Shown: piece after piece, positions 43,551 through 52,908 of the stretch
How positions within the stretch are numbered: position 1 is the stretch's first letter
Layout: every line of letters begins with the position of its first letter
Assembly: GCF_001898575.1 (NCBI RefSeq)
Contig: NZ_MKUD01000063.1
Location: forward strand, 183,929-247,928
DNA: 64,000 nucleotides
Origin: Spirosoma sp. 48-14
GTDB lineage: Bacteria > Bacteroidota > Bacteroidia > Cytophagales > Spirosomataceae
Direction: 5' to 3'
Translations under genes and position numbers: made by a program
Notes under the pieces: generated by a model
Seen by the model: the letters and a program-made list of their open reading frames with translations, nothing else
The model's database searches: none
Told to the model about the DNA's origin: nothing

Positions 43551-45740
43551 ATGAAGAAACTCATCCTATTTTTAGTGGGTGTACTAGCTATACTACCCGC
43601 TTTCAGTCAGCGCATTATCCGGGTCGAAGATAGCCTGACGCATGAACCCATTATTGCGGCTACCATTCGAACGCCGTCGACAATCAAACCTGTGGTGGGT
43701 ACCGTGACTGATGCACGAGGCCTTGCCACAATGCCCACACTCCCGACTAGTGCCACTGCCCTTACGGTCAGCGCCGTTGGCTATGCAACCAAAACATTCC
43801 CCATCACCACGGGGGGCGACACGCTGATTTTTCAATTGCACAGCGAAGAAGAAGCCCTCGATGAAGTAACCGTTACATCTACACGCACCAACTCACGTAT
43901 CGAGGATTTGCCCATTAAGGTGGAAGTGCTGGGGCAGGAAGATATGGATGAAGAGAGTGCCGTAGTACCAGGCAACGTCAGTAGCATTCTGGGCGACATT
44001 TCGATCATTCATGTCCAACGCACCTCGGCCGTCAACGGTAATCAGGCCATTCGGATGCAGGGACTTGACCCGAAGTACACCCAGATTCTGCGTGACGGAC
44101 TTCCCCTTTACGAAGGGTTTTCGGGTAATCTGGGAGTATTACAGATTCCACCGCTCGACCTGAAGCAGATTGAGGTCGTGAAAGGCTCCGTATCAACACT
44201 ATACGGTGGTGGCGCTATTGGCGGTATGATCAACATCGTATCGAAATCACCAACGTCCGAAACCCCTGAATTTACGGCCCTGCTTAACCGATCCAATCTG
44301 AAAGAAACGAACCTGAATGCTTACTATTCGCAACGGTACGGCAAAACCGGCCTCACACTTTTTACGGGTTATACCAACCAGCAGGCCATTGATGTAACCG
44401 GCGATGGCTACACCGACAGTCCCGGCATCCGGCAGTTCAACTTCCACCCTAAATTCTTCTGGAATCCTTCTGATCATACCCGATTGAACCTGGGTTATGC
44501 CTTAACCACCGAACACCGCGAAGGAGGTTATTTGCCCGCTTTCGATGTGAGCGGCCCGGCGGGTTACAAAAACATCACCGATCTACAACGCCATACCATC
44601 GATTTCGACGCCAGCCACAATACTTCCGAAACAAATTCGCTGACCTTTAAGGGCGCGTTGAGTACCTTCCATCGGCAGAATACCGACTATCAGAAACTAT
44701 CGGACGGGCGGCAATCGTCGGTTTACCTGGAAGCGAATGATCTGGTCCGTTTTGGCAAGAATCAGTTGATCATGGGTGCTAACCTCACCGTCGAAGCCTT
44801 CCGCAAGAACCCCGACAGCACCCGGCTGGTCGATTACACCTACAATACCGTTGGCGCCTTTATTCAGGACGATTATCAGGTATCGGAGAAAGTGGCTTTA
44901 CAGGCAGGGTTGCGCTTCGATCACCACAATACATTTGGCAATTTCGTGCTCCCCCGGCTATCGGTAAAAATCAAACCATCTGATCCGTGGACTGTCCGGT
45001 TGAGCGTTGGAACGGGCTACAAAACCCCAAACCTGTTTGTCAATCAAACACCGGGTCAGTTAGGGGTTAGCCTGATTTTTCCAAGATTGTTGCCCATTGA
45101 TGTGAACACTGTAAAAGCCGAAAAATCAGTAGGGACCAACGTGGATATTGCGTATTCTAAAACCTTTGAGAGTGGCTTTTCAATACAGGTCGATCAGGCA
45201 TTCTATTATACCTACGTCAACTCGCCGGTGGTATCGGCCTTTGCCAGCGTATCCAGTAACCTGGGGGCCTATACGCAACTGATCAATGCGCCGTACAACC
45301 TGTTTAGCCTGGGCACCGACACCTACGTTCGGCTCGAATACAAGGCTTATGAACTCTATTTTGGCTATAATCACACTCTCGCCCGTCGTGACGGCCCAAC
45401 CGACAATACGTATCTGCCACTGGCCCCACAGGACAAATTTTCGACCACCGTTGCCTGGGAGAATGAACACTTCCGATTCGGGATCGAAAGCAGTTACGTG
45501 GGCACACAATACCTTTACAACAACGAGAAGGTACGAAATTACTGGTTCTTCGCCGGTGCTGCCGAATACCACTACAACGACCATTGGCGGCTGGTACTGA
45601 ATGCCGAAAACCTGTTTAATATCAAACAGGCCAACTACGAAACCGTCGTTACCGGCCCAATCACCCAACCTACATTCCGGCCTGTTTGGGCTCCCCTCGA
45701 AGGACGAATTGTCAATGTAGCCTTGAAGTATACATTATAA
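43551..45740 (+). CDS. TonB-dependent receptor, paralogue of the one at 23403
   Basis: 729 residues from ATG 43551 (MKKLILFLVGVLAILPAFSQ signal peptide; the longer frame reads through the preceding gene's end). Regulatory-like domain about 22-100, plug with VSSILGDISIIHVQ and LKQIEVVKGSVSTLYGGGAI, then barrel ending VNVALKYTL. It resembles the 23403 receptor along most of its length. Followed by a hairpin terminator and a His-rich exported protein. The substrate is probably a metal complex by analogy. Confidence 0.9.
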   Translation: MKKLILFLVGVLAILPAFSQRIIRVEDSLTHEPIIAATIRTPSTIKPVVGTVTDARGLATMPTLPTSATALTVSAVGYATKTFPITTGGDTLIFQLHSEEEALDEVTVTSTRTNSRIEDLPIKVEVLGQEDMDEESAVVPGNVSSILGDISIIHVQRTSAVNGNQAIRMQGLDPKYTQILRDGLPLYEGFSGNLGVLQIPPLDLKQIEVVKGSVSTLYGGGAIGGMINIVSKSPTSETPEFTALLNRSNLKETNLNAYYSQRYGKTGLTLFTGYTNQQAIDVTGDGYTDSPGIRQFNFHPKFFWNPSDHTRLNLGYALTTEHREGGYLPAFDVSGPAGYKNITDLQRHTIDFDASHNTSETNSLTFKGALSTFHRQNTDYQKLSDGRQSSVYLEANDLVRFGKNQLIMGANLTVEAFRKNPDSTRLVDYTYNTVGAFIQDDYQVSEKVALQAGLRFDHHNTFGNFVLPRLSVKIKPSDPWTVRLSVGTGYKTPNLFVNQTPGQLGVSLIFPRLLPIDVNTVKAEKSVGTNVDIAYSKTFESGFSIQVDQAFYYTYVNSPVVSAFASVSSNLGAYTQLINAPYNLFSLGTDTYVRLEYKAYELYFGYNHTLARRDGPTDNTYLPLAPQDKFSTTVAWENEHFRFGIESSYVGTQYLYNNEKVRNYWFFAGAAEYHYNDHWRLVLNAENLFNIKQANYETVVTGPITQPTFRPVWAPLEGRIVNVALKYTL

Positions 45741-45767
45741 AACCACACAGGCTTTAAGAAGTTACAA

Positions 45768-45810
45768 ACTAACAGTGCTTAACCAGATACATAAGCACTG
45801 TTAGTTCATT
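45768..45810 (+). terminator. 14-bp perfect hairpin after TonB receptor
   Basis: ACTAACAGTGCTTA (45768-45781) pairs with TAAGCACTGTTAGT (45792-45805), loop 10 nt. Only a weak T stretch (TCATT) follows. It is 28 bp after the receptor stop. Confidence 0.6.
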
Positions 45811-45986
45811 ATAGACTATAAGGAAGGTGAACTACTACAAAACTCTTTGTGCACCAGCAGAATACCTGGAAAAAACCATTACCCCTATTAGTATATGTAA
45901 TAAGAATACTTCCAAATTGAAGCGCTGAGCGATTTTCTAAAAACATTCATTCAAACACCTTGTTAGGAGGAAATACTCAGAAAATT

Positions 45987-46373
45987 ATGAAGTCGCTCGT
46001 TGCTTTCTTGTTGACCTGCCAGCTGTTGGGAAGCAGTCTGTTCCCCAGCTTTGGCATCGACCAGTCGGACAGGCTGTTCGATCTGGTCCAGCATTATCAG
46101 CAACATCGACAGACCGAACCTGACCTGGGCTTTGTCGACTTCATGGTGATGCACTACGGTGCCAATTCGGAGCATCAAAAGCACCCAACCCATAGTCATC
46201 ATCATTTACCCACAACAGGGCATGGGCTTTCCGTTTTCGTGCTGGCCTCTCTGCGACTGACGCCAGCGACGGTCATTCAGGAATCCCTGAAGGCGAAAGC
46301 GGCCTTTCTGTCTAAAGCCGATTTATACTCCTTTATAGTCGCTTTCGCCCTGATGAACCCTCCCCGACAATAA
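45987..46373 (+). CDS. Small His-rich exported protein
   Basis: 128 residues from ATG 45987, giving signal peptide MKSLVAFLLTCQLLGSSLF. The mature part has FMVMHYG, then a His cluster HQKHPTHSHHHLP (about 64-76) and a hydrophobic C-terminus. Proteins like this occur before CzcCBA-type or receptor genes in Bacteroidota and probably bind divalent metals in the periplasm. It has its own short leader with TAGGAGGA about 15 nt upstream. Confidence 0.62.
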   Translation: MKSLVAFLLTCQLLGSSLFPSFGIDQSDRLFDLVQHYQQHRQTEPDLGFVDFMVMHYGANSEHQKHPTHSHHHLPTTGHGLSVFVLASLRLTPATVIQESLKAKAAFLSKADLYSFIVAFALMNPPRQ

Positions 46374-46707
46374 TACCCCCTACACCTTGTCGTAGTGTGC
46401 TCTGACGATCCATGTGAGGTCTGCTTTACTCCACGATTGTCGACATAAAATCAACGTACTCACTCGCAGGCCACTGGTAGTCCGTCTTTTTTAGTAAATA
46501 CGGGTTAGCGGTGTCGATCCTGCCTGATTCGTTGATGGGGCCGTTTTTTACCAGCTTACGTCCTTACTACTCGTTTGTCGAATTAGCTTCTGTATGCTTA
46601 CCTGAGCATCGCCAGGAAGCTTGTACCTTATATGATCCGCTTCTTCAATTGCCCTGATTCGCATTTCCGAATTCTTTTTCAATTATCGTTTCAACAACCA
46701 ATCTCTA
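46374..46707. other. 334-bp intergenic region containing coding remnants
   Basis: The left half contains a minus-strand coding-like remnant (see pseudogene at 46426). The right 80 bp is AT-rich and presumably the promoter region for the exported Dps gene; I see no exact -7 element. Confidence 0.4.
46426..46657 (-). pseudogene. Minus-strand gene remnant with frame break
   Basis: From 46563 down to the stop at 46426 the minus strand is open and reads KLVKNGPINESGRIDTANPY then LLKKTDYQWPASEYVDFMST, a composition and codon pattern like real protein. Upstream in another frame, an ATG near 46657 opens MRIRAIEEADHIRYKLPGDA and ends with a TAA near 46551. The two frames together look like the C-terminal end of a gene broken by a frameshift. 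No family recognised. Confidence 0.35.
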
Positions 46708-47364
46708 ATGATTACTCAACACAAAACACTGAAAATGATTACCCTTGGCGGCCTGTTTGTCCTGTCTCTTATTGCCCAGCCAGTGCTAGCGCAAACCCGC
46801 CGGACAGGCAATCCGTCACCAGCCGCGAACTCCAACAATACCCCCGCTAATCAAGGTACATCCTCGGAGCCAGGGAACTACCGGAATGAACGGGCCGATG
46901 CCTGGATTCCGCTAGAGGCCGAAAAACGGCAAGCCATCAATACTGACCTACAAGCTACTGTTGTCGAACTCCTTGAGCTTTACCACGACGCCAAACAGTC
47001 GCACTGGAACTTGCGAGGGCCCTTGTACTTTCCTTTACATGAAACCTTGCAGGCATATGCAGATCTGTACCTTGATCAGGCAGATTTACTAGCCGAACGA
47101 CAGTTACAAATTGGTATGTCGGCCGATGGTCGAACCGAAACGATTACGCAAACGGCCAACCTTCCTAAATTCCCAGCAGGCCCCTTATCAGACCGGCAGG
47201 TGCTGGAGATTATGACCGAACGAATCTATACCATCGCCAAGCGCGTGCGGGCTCGCATTGACAGTACGGGTAAGAATGGCGATGAAGTTACGTCGAACAA
47301 GTTTCAGGACCTGAGCTACCTTTTGGATAAACAGGTCTGGCAGTTCCGCGTACACATGCAATAA
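46708..47364 (+). CDS. Exported Dps-like ferritin
   Basis: 218 residues. An N-terminal signal peptide (ITLGGLFVLSLIAQPVLAQ) and a Ser/Pro/Asn-rich linker to about residue 60 precede a Dps domain: QSHWNLRGPLYFPLHE and DQADLLAERQLQIG. The ferroxidase ligands HWN His, LHE His and AER Glu with the preceding Asp are present; the position of E. coli Dps Asp67 is Gln here. Dps proteins store iron and detoxify peroxide; an exported version would act outside the cytoplasm. It is 97 bp before katG, fitting a peroxide-stress pair. Confidence 0.85.
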   Translation: MITQHKTLKMITLGGLFVLSLIAQPVLAQTRRTGNPSPAANSNNTPANQGTSSEPGNYRNERADAWIPLEAEKRQAINTDLQATVVELLELYHDAKQSHWNLRGPLYFPLHETLQAYADLYLDQADLLAERQLQIGMSADGRTETITQTANLPKFPAGPLSDRQVLEIMTERIYTIAKRVRARIDSTGKNGDEVTSNKFQDLSYLLDKQVWQFRVHMQ

Positions 47365-47461
47365 TGAGCTAGCCGTCTCCACCAACGACTTCTCTTACCC
47401 ATCACGAAACGCTCTATTTCAGACCACAGCACCCAGGTTTAATTTAATACACAACTTCACG

Positions 47462-49759
47462 ATGAAAAACATGGATAATCCAGACGGGCTTGCGCAATGC
47501 CCGTTCAGAGGAACACGAATCGGAGGGGCACTAGGAACAGCTCCACAAATTGACGACTGGTGGCCGAACCGATTACAAGTCGAGTTGCTTCATCAGGAAC
47601 AACCTGTGGCTAATCCGCTAAGTACGGAGAATTACAAGGAGTTGTTCAACAAGATTGATTTTCAGCAGCTTAAACAGGACATTAAAGACTTGCTGGTAGA
47701 CTCCAAAGACTGGTGGCCAGCCGATTATGGCAATTATGGCCCCCAGATGATCCGCATGGCCTGGCACTCAGCGGGTACCTACCGGATTGCCGATGGCCGA
47801 GGAGGAGCGGGACAGGCCATGCAGCGGTTTGCACCGATCAATTCGTGGTGGGACAATGGCAATACGGACAAATCGCGTCGGCTGCTTTGGCCCATCAAGA
47901 AGAAATATGGGGCCTCTATATCCTGGGCTGACCTGATTGTGCTGACGGGCAATTGCGCCCTGGAAATCATGAATTTCCCCACGTTTGGCTTTGGTGGTGG
48001 ACGACGTGATGCCTGGGAGCCCGACCGCAGTACGTACTGGGGTCCCGAGTTTTGGGGTGGCAAACCCGTTGATCAGGTTCCAGCTTCTACGCACCATAAA
48101 GGGCATCCCGACGAAATGGTCAACAATAACTTACGCTGGGTGGGTGGCCCCAAAGACACCTATTTCGACCTGGAAAACCCGTTGGCGGCTACGCATCAGG
48201 CATTGATTTACGTGAATCCGGAAGGCCCAGCCGGTAATGGAGATCCGCACGATTCAGCCCGCGAAATTCGCGAATCATTCGCACGAATGGCAATGGGCGA
48301 TGAGGAAACGGTAGCCCTGATTGCCGGTGGTCACGCATTCGGCAAAAGTCACGGGATGGTACCAGCCGAAAAAATAGGTGCTGCCCCCGAAATAGCGCCT
48401 ATTCATGCACAGGGGTTTGGCTGGCACAACCCGGTCGGTTCTGGCAACGGTGCGAATACGATGACGAACGGCATTGAGGGCTCCTGGACCCAGAACCCCA
48501 CCCGCTGGGACAATTCGTACCTGGAAAACCTGTTCAGCTTTGACTGGAAAAAGATTCAAAGTCCGGCCGGTGCCATCCAATGGACACCTATTGATCCAGA
48601 CGCCCCCAAAACGCCGGATGCGCATGTGCCCGGTCAGATGAATGCTCTCATGATGATGACATCGGACATCGCACTCAAAGAAGACCCGGAGTACCGAAAG
48701 GTATGCGAGAAGTTTCTCAGTGACTTCGACTATTTCACCGACGCATTCGCAAGGGCCTGGTACAAACTGACACACCGGGATATGGGACCCAAAGAACGGT
48801 ATCTGGGACCCGAAGTACCTGCAGACGATATGATCTGGCAGGACCCGCGCCCATCCAGAGACTACGACCTGATCGATGATAATGACATTGTTGCGTTGAA
48901 ACAGCATATACTGGACAGTGGCCTTACTGTATCGGCACTGGTTTCGGCCGCCTGGTCGGCGGCTTCGGTGTATCGCCATTCCGATAAGCGGGGTGGTGCC
49001 AACGGTGCCCGTATCAGTCTGGAACCCCAGAATACCTGGGACCTAAACCGGCCTGACGAATTGAATAAGGTTATCCAAACACTGCGGGCTATCCAGAGTG
49101 AATTTACGAATCGGCAATCTGGAAATAAACGTGTGTCGCTGGCCGATCTGGTTGTGCTGGGAGGATGCGTGGCCGTCGAAAAAGCAGCTCGCGATGCAGG
49201 GGTTACGGTTACGGTCCCCTTCACGGCTGGGCGTGTAGACACAACCTTGGAACTAACCGACGTGGAGAGTTTTAATTGGCTCAAGCCAGTGTCGGATGGG
49301 TTTAAAAATTACCACAACGCCAGCGTAGGATACCGGGTACCGCCCGAACGTATTTTTCTCGACCGGGCCCAACTTCTGACCTTAACCGCTCCTGAATGGA
49401 CCGTATTGGTCGGTGGCCTACGCGTTTTGGATCAAAATTATGACTATTCGAAGCATGGTGTGTTTACGGAACGTCCGGGGCAGTTAACCAATGACTTCTT
49501 TCAGGTTCTGACCAGCATGGATTATGAGTGGGTACCTCAGGATCAGCGGGAGATGTTATTCAACGTGAAGGAGCGAGCAAGTGGCGCTATCAAATACACA
49601 GCCACCCGCTGCGATCTCATTTTTGGCTCCAACGCCCAGCTACGAAATATTGCGGAAGTGTATGCTGCAGATGATGCCCAGCCGCGCTTTGTCAACGATT
49701 TCGTAGCAGCCTGGAATAAAGTGATGATGCTTGATCGGTACGACGTCAAGGACGAATAA
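47462..49759 (+). CDS. katG: Catalase-peroxidase KatG
   Basis: 765 residues, typical KatG length with two peroxidase-like domains. The distal haem side has MIRMAWHSAGTYR (catalytic Arg, Trp, His). The Met-Tyr-Trp crosslink partners are that Trp, Tyr in LIYVNPEGP, and Met in LMMMTSD. The proximal His is in AGGHAFGKSHG (usually GGHTFGKTHG). The C-terminal domain carries the paired pattern VSALVSAAWSAASVYR. Removes H2O2 by catalase and peroxidase activities. No signal peptide. Followed by two hairpins. Confidence 0.96.
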   Translation: MKNMDNPDGLAQCPFRGTRIGGALGTAPQIDDWWPNRLQVELLHQEQPVANPLSTENYKELFNKIDFQQLKQDIKDLLVDSKDWWPADYGNYGPQMIRMAWHSAGTYRIADGRGGAGQAMQRFAPINSWWDNGNTDKSRRLLWPIKKKYGASISWADLIVLTGNCALEIMNFPTFGFGGGRRDAWEPDRSTYWGPEFWGGKPVDQVPASTHHKGHPDEMVNNNLRWVGGPKDTYFDLENPLAATHQALIYVNPEGPAGNGDPHDSAREIRESFARMAMGDEETVALIAGGHAFGKSHGMVPAEKIGAAPEIAPIHAQGFGWHNPVGSGNGANTMTNGIEGSWTQNPTRWDNSYLENLFSFDWKKIQSPAGAIQWTPIDPDAPKTPDAHVPGQMNALMMMTSDIALKEDPEYRKVCEKFLSDFDYFTDAFARAWYKLTHRDMGPKERYLGPEVPADDMIWQDPRPSRDYDLIDDNDIVALKQHILDSGLTVSALVSAAWSAASVYRHSDKRGGANGARISLEPQNTWDLNRPDELNKVIQTLRAIQSEFTNRQSGNKRVSLADLVVLGGCVAVEKAARDAGVTVTVPFTAGRVDTTLELTDVESFNWLKPVSDGFKNYHNASVGYRVPPERIFLDRAQLLTLTAPEWTVLVGGLRVLDQNYDYSKHGVFTERPGQLTNDFFQVLTSMDYEWVPQDQREMLFNVKERASGAIKYTATRCDLIFGSNAQLRNIAEVYAADDAQPRFVNDFVAAWNKVMMLDRYDVKDE

Positions 49760-49780
49760 CATTGTTTCGGGAGAATATGT

Positions 49781-49839
49781 ACATGCCCAGCATCGTTCAG
49801 GATGATGCTGGGCATGTGTATTTAGGTTCCCAGGAACCT
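49781..49839 (+). terminator. Two consecutive hairpins after katG
   Basis: ACATGCCCAGCATC (49781-49794) pairs with GATGCTGGGCATGT (49804-49817), 14 bp, followed by GTATTT. Directly after it comes AGGTTCC-CA-GGAACCT (49824-49839). The first is the likely katG terminator. Confidence 0.7.
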
Positions 49840-49921
49840 CATCGGCAAACACGCGTATTCTGGTGTACATATGATTTACTAACTTGACATACGCCACGTC
49901 TCTTTCAATGGTCATGAAAAA

Positions 49922-50407
49922 ATGAATCAATTCACCGAGCTCATTCGTCAGATTAGTTGCTTCACCCTGTTGATGCTTCTTTTTCAAACCTGTAATGAAG
50001 ACCGTACTAAAGAATTTGGTTTAGCCGGAGGCACAAAAGGGCGCTGGGAATGGGTGAGCACCACTACCCCTACTCACACCTATACTCCCCAATCAGTAGG
50101 CTATACAAAACAACTTCAACTATCATCAGATCTACAAGGAGCTTATATAGCCTATTATAGGAACGACACGTTACAGTATCGATTCGAAGAATCGTCTAAA
50201 GACACGCTTCATACATTTGTCGATATTACTCGCAACACCGTTACGATAAAGTATAAAGGAGCGGGATTTATCAAGTATAGTAGCATAAATCTTCAGGGAG
50301 CAGTCTTTTCGATGACCGTAAGTGAACCGCTAAACCCTTACTCAATACTAGCCGATACGATTCATAGCGTCTACAAAAGCACCAATAAAGACTTGTATCC
50401 CTATTGA
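49922..50407 (+). CDS. Hypothetical lipoprotein
   Basis: 161 residues. Type II signal peptide: hydrophobic ISCFTLLMLLFQTC with the lipobox Cys near residue 24, then NEDR. The rest is beta-strand-rich and low in charge (GRWEWVSTTTPTHTYTP), reminiscent of lipocalin-like lipoproteins of Cytophagales. No family assigned. Codon use is more AT-rich than that of neighbours. Confidence 0.6.
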   Translation: MNQFTELIRQISCFTLLMLLFQTCNEDRTKEFGLAGGTKGRWEWVSTTTPTHTYTPQSVGYTKQLQLSSDLQGAYIAYYRNDTLQYRFEESSKDTLHTFVDITRNTVTIKYKGAGFIKYSSINLQGAVFSMTVSEPLNPYSILADTIHSVYKSTNKDLYPY

Positions 50408-50470
50408 CGCTATACGGTATAAGAATAATGTATAAACAGTCTTTTACCAGAGATTCTAAGGAGAGTGTAA

Positions 50471-50501
50471 AAAAAGCGGAAAGGCGTTGACTCCTTTCCG
50501 C
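50471..50501 (-). terminator. Intrinsic terminator of the PAS histidine kinase gene
   Basis: On the minus strand GCGGAAAGG and CCTTTCCGC (arms at 50493-50501 and 50476-50484) form a 9-bp stem followed by seven or more T. It lies 39 bp downstream of the kinase stop at 50540. Confidence 0.8.
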
Positions 50502-50539
50502 ATTCCAATCAATATTACTGTAACAATGGGAACGTCAAC

Positions 50540-51862
50540 TCATACACCGGGAGGTTGAGGGCGAGACGGGAATCCTTCATGGCCATCTTCCGTAACAGCC
50601 GCATCCTGAACCGGCAAATAGATAAGAAAGGTCGTTCCCTGACCTGGCTGACTTCTGGCCGTTAGAACGCCCCCATGATTGATAACCACCTTCTTACAAA
50701 TAGCGAGGCCAACGCCCGTACCCGCATACTGGCTCCTGACGTGCAGCCGCTGGAAGACTTCGAAAATGCGATCCAGATACTTTTCTTCAAAGCCAATGCC
50801 ATTATCAGCGACTTCAATGCAGTGATACGTTGGTGTTCGCCGGGCAGGTTTGATAGTGGGGGGTAGTTGACTTGAAGCAAGTGTCTGACAGCTAATACGG
50901 ATCTGGGGGGCAAAATCGGGACGATGAAATTTCAGGGCATTACTCAACAGGTTCTGAAACAACTGCTCCAATTGCACCGCATCGCCCAGTATGGTTGGCA
51001 ATGGATCAATCTGTATCTGAGCGCCTAATTCATCAATCACGAGCTCCAGCACATCCAATACCCTGTCGACGAGAGCGTTCAGAGATACAACTCCCCCTTT
51101 GTCCTGCTGTGTCGAAATACGGGAAAAGGTCAGGAGGTCGCGAATCAAAGTCGACATACGACTGGCCCCTGTGCGCATTCGTTCCAGATACCCTAATTCT
51201 TCGCTACTCGCCAGGCCAGTCAGCCGCGTCTGCAACAAATCGCCAAATTGCTGAATCTTACGCAGCGGTTCCTGCAAATCGTGGCTGGCTACATAGGCAA
51301 ACGTTTGCAGGTTTGCATTAGAGCGGCTCAATAAGTCATTCGCTTCTTCCAGCTCTTCATTGATGGCTGCATATTCCTCATTGATAGCTGCGTATTCCTC
51401 ATTACTGGCTATCAATTTCTGGTTGGCAGTGATCAACTCTTCGGCTAATTGGCGGTAATTTTCCTGACTTTCCTTGAGTTGTTCTCGAGCCCTTACCTGC
51501 TCGGTAACATCCGTTGCCACCACCACAATATCAATATTTCCAGCGTCGTCATGAATGGGTGCGTACACAAAATTGACGTAAGAAGTCGGTTGGCCCACGC
51601 GTGTATACGGAGCCTCTACCCCTTTAATGGGCTGGTTGGTACGACGCACCTCCGCCAGTAACTCTTCGAGGCCCAAACCGGCAATGTTAGGAAAAGCCTC
51701 AAACACAGGCCGACCAATGACGGATGGATGATCTGCTGGAAGCTGCCATATTTCATACATAGCCGCATTGACCAACTTAATACGATAGTCTGGCCCTCCC
51801 AACAACGCAGTGGCCACGGGTGCCTGTTCAAAAATGCGGGTTAACCAACGTTCAGGAGTCAT
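50540..51862 (-). CDS. PAS-domain sensor histidine kinase (soluble)
   Basis: 440 residues without TM helices. PAS domain about 8-125 (IFEQAPVATALLGGPDYRIK), a coiled coil about 130-190 with NEEYAAI repeats, H-box VASHDLQEPLRKI (His around 195), and HATPase with NLLSNALKFH, ADNGIGFEE and GTGVGLAICKK. It is of the bacteriophytochrome/PAS kinase type abundant in Bacteroidota. The 21-bp DNA unit encoding EEYAAIN is tandemly duplicated (51359-51400). No adjacent response regulator. Confidence 0.92.
   Translation of the reverse strand: MTPERWLTRIFEQAPVATALLGGPDYRIKLVNAAMYEIWQLPADHPSVIGRPVFEAFPNIAGLGLEELLAEVRRTNQPIKGVEAPYTRVGQPTSYVNFVYAPIHDDAGNIDIVVVATDVTEQVRAREQLKESQENYRQLAEELITANQKLIASNEEYAAINEEYAAINEELEEANDLLSRSNANLQTFAYVASHDLQEPLRKIQQFGDLLQTRLTGLASSEELGYLERMRTGASRMSTLIRDLLTFSRISTQQDKGGVVSLNALVDRVLDVLELVIDELGAQIQIDPLPTILGDAVQLEQLFQNLLSNALKFHRPDFAPQIRISCQTLASSQLPPTIKPARRTPTYHCIEVADNGIGFEEKYLDRIFEVFQRLHVRSQYAGTGVGLAICKKVVINHGGVLTARSQPGQGTTFLIYLPVQDAAVTEDGHEGFPSRPQPPGV
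51359..51400. repeat. Two 21-bp tandem repeats inside the PAS kinase gene
   Basis: Units 51359-51379 and 51380-51400 are 19/21 identical and encode the repeated EEYAAIN heptad in the coiled coil; a decayed third unit follows. Length change by whole heptads would shift kinase register without a frameshift. Confidence 0.8.
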
Positions 51863-52088
51863 TCAATGGCAATGGTTAAGCAAATGCAGGTTGGATTTTG
51901 GTTGACAAATGGCAGCCAAATAACCCGAAAAATATCTATGGGCAACGTATTGACGTTTTCGATCATCTACTAAAACGTGCGTTTAGGAATATAGTTTATC
52001 CAGGCGCTAAAAACAACCGTATTCTACTTTCAAGCCTTAGTAGATACCACAATCGAGCCATACATAAGGTTTATTTGGCATTCACGAC

Positions 52089-52811
52089 TTAATACTCCTG
52101 CGACAACGGGTGAATCATAAATTCATCCACAACCACATGCGCCGGACGGCTGACGATGAAGAGCATCGACTCGGCCATGTCTTCGTTTTTGAGCCAGCTT
52201 TGAGAGGTTTCGTGACCATGACCTTTAGCGTGAAAATTTGAATCGACCAGTCCTGAATAGACACCCGTCACTTTAATACCAAACGACCGGACTTCTTTCC
52301 GCAACGCGCCCGTGAACGCTTCCTGTGCATACTTACTGGCGGTGTAAAGCGATCCACCCGCAAACGTCCGCTTGGCTACGTCCGAGGCTACTACAACGAT
52401 ATGGCCTGAACCTTGTGCTTTCAGATGAGGCAAAGCAGCTTTGGTTAGCAGAAAGGTTCCTTTTACGTTGGTCGCCATTAGCTCGTCCCATTCGGTGGCG
52501 GTGAGTTCATCGACATTTTTGAAAACACCATAGCCTGCGTTATTAATCACCACGTCGATATGCTGAAACTGGTCGATGGCCGTTTGTACGACAGCCGCCA
52601 TATCGTCTTCGTTCGACACATCGCCGGGAACGGCTACAATTTTGCCCCGTACATGACCCTCGGTAGCCTGTTTTTCAAGTTCGGCCAGTTCGTTGGCGTT
52701 TCGGGCCGTTACAACCACGTTGGCACCGTGTTGAGCCAGTAATAGCGCCGTGGCCCGGCCAATGCCCCGCGACGCTCCGGAAATAATGATGGTTTTGTTT
52801 TCTACGTTCAT
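52089..52811 (-). CDS. Short-chain dehydrogenase/reductase
   Basis: 240 residues. NAD(P) motif SGASRGIG at about 10-17, NNAGYG at about 90, catalytic Ser in VVVASDVAK, and Y-x3-K in YTASKYAQEAF. Typical of classical SDR enzymes (3-oxoacyl-ACP reductase or sepiapterin reductase-like). Cytosolic; divergent from the tryptophan dioxygenase gene. Confidence 0.93.
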   Translation of the reverse strand: MNVENKTIIISGASRGIGRATALLLAQHGANVVVTARNANELAELEKQATEGHVRGKIVAVPGDVSNEDDMAAVVQTAIDQFQHIDVVINNAGYGVFKNVDELTATEWDELMATNVKGTFLLTKAALPHLKAQGSGHIVVVASDVAKRTFAGGSLYTASKYAQEAFTGALRKEVRSFGIKVTGVYSGLVDSNFHAKGHGHETSQSWLKNEDMAESMLFIVSRPAHVVVDEFMIHPLSQEY

Positions 52812-52908
52812 AGTGGTTTACCAAACGCAGTGTGCGTAAAGGCGAACGCAAAGTTCGCAAAGAAGTGATTGCTTACGACCTTTATGGCCAATTCATCAAC
52901 CGACGCTC

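Noticed and set aside
48275..48979. 234-codon minus-strand ORF inside katG
   Set aside because: Shadow of katG with Arg/Cys-rich composition and no domain.
51898..52092. 64-codon plus-strand ORF between the PAS kinase and SDR genes
   Set aside because: Codes for a somewhat protein-like stretch (VDKWQPNNPKNIYGQRIDVF) but no family or promoter is visible; could be a remnant, not enough to call.
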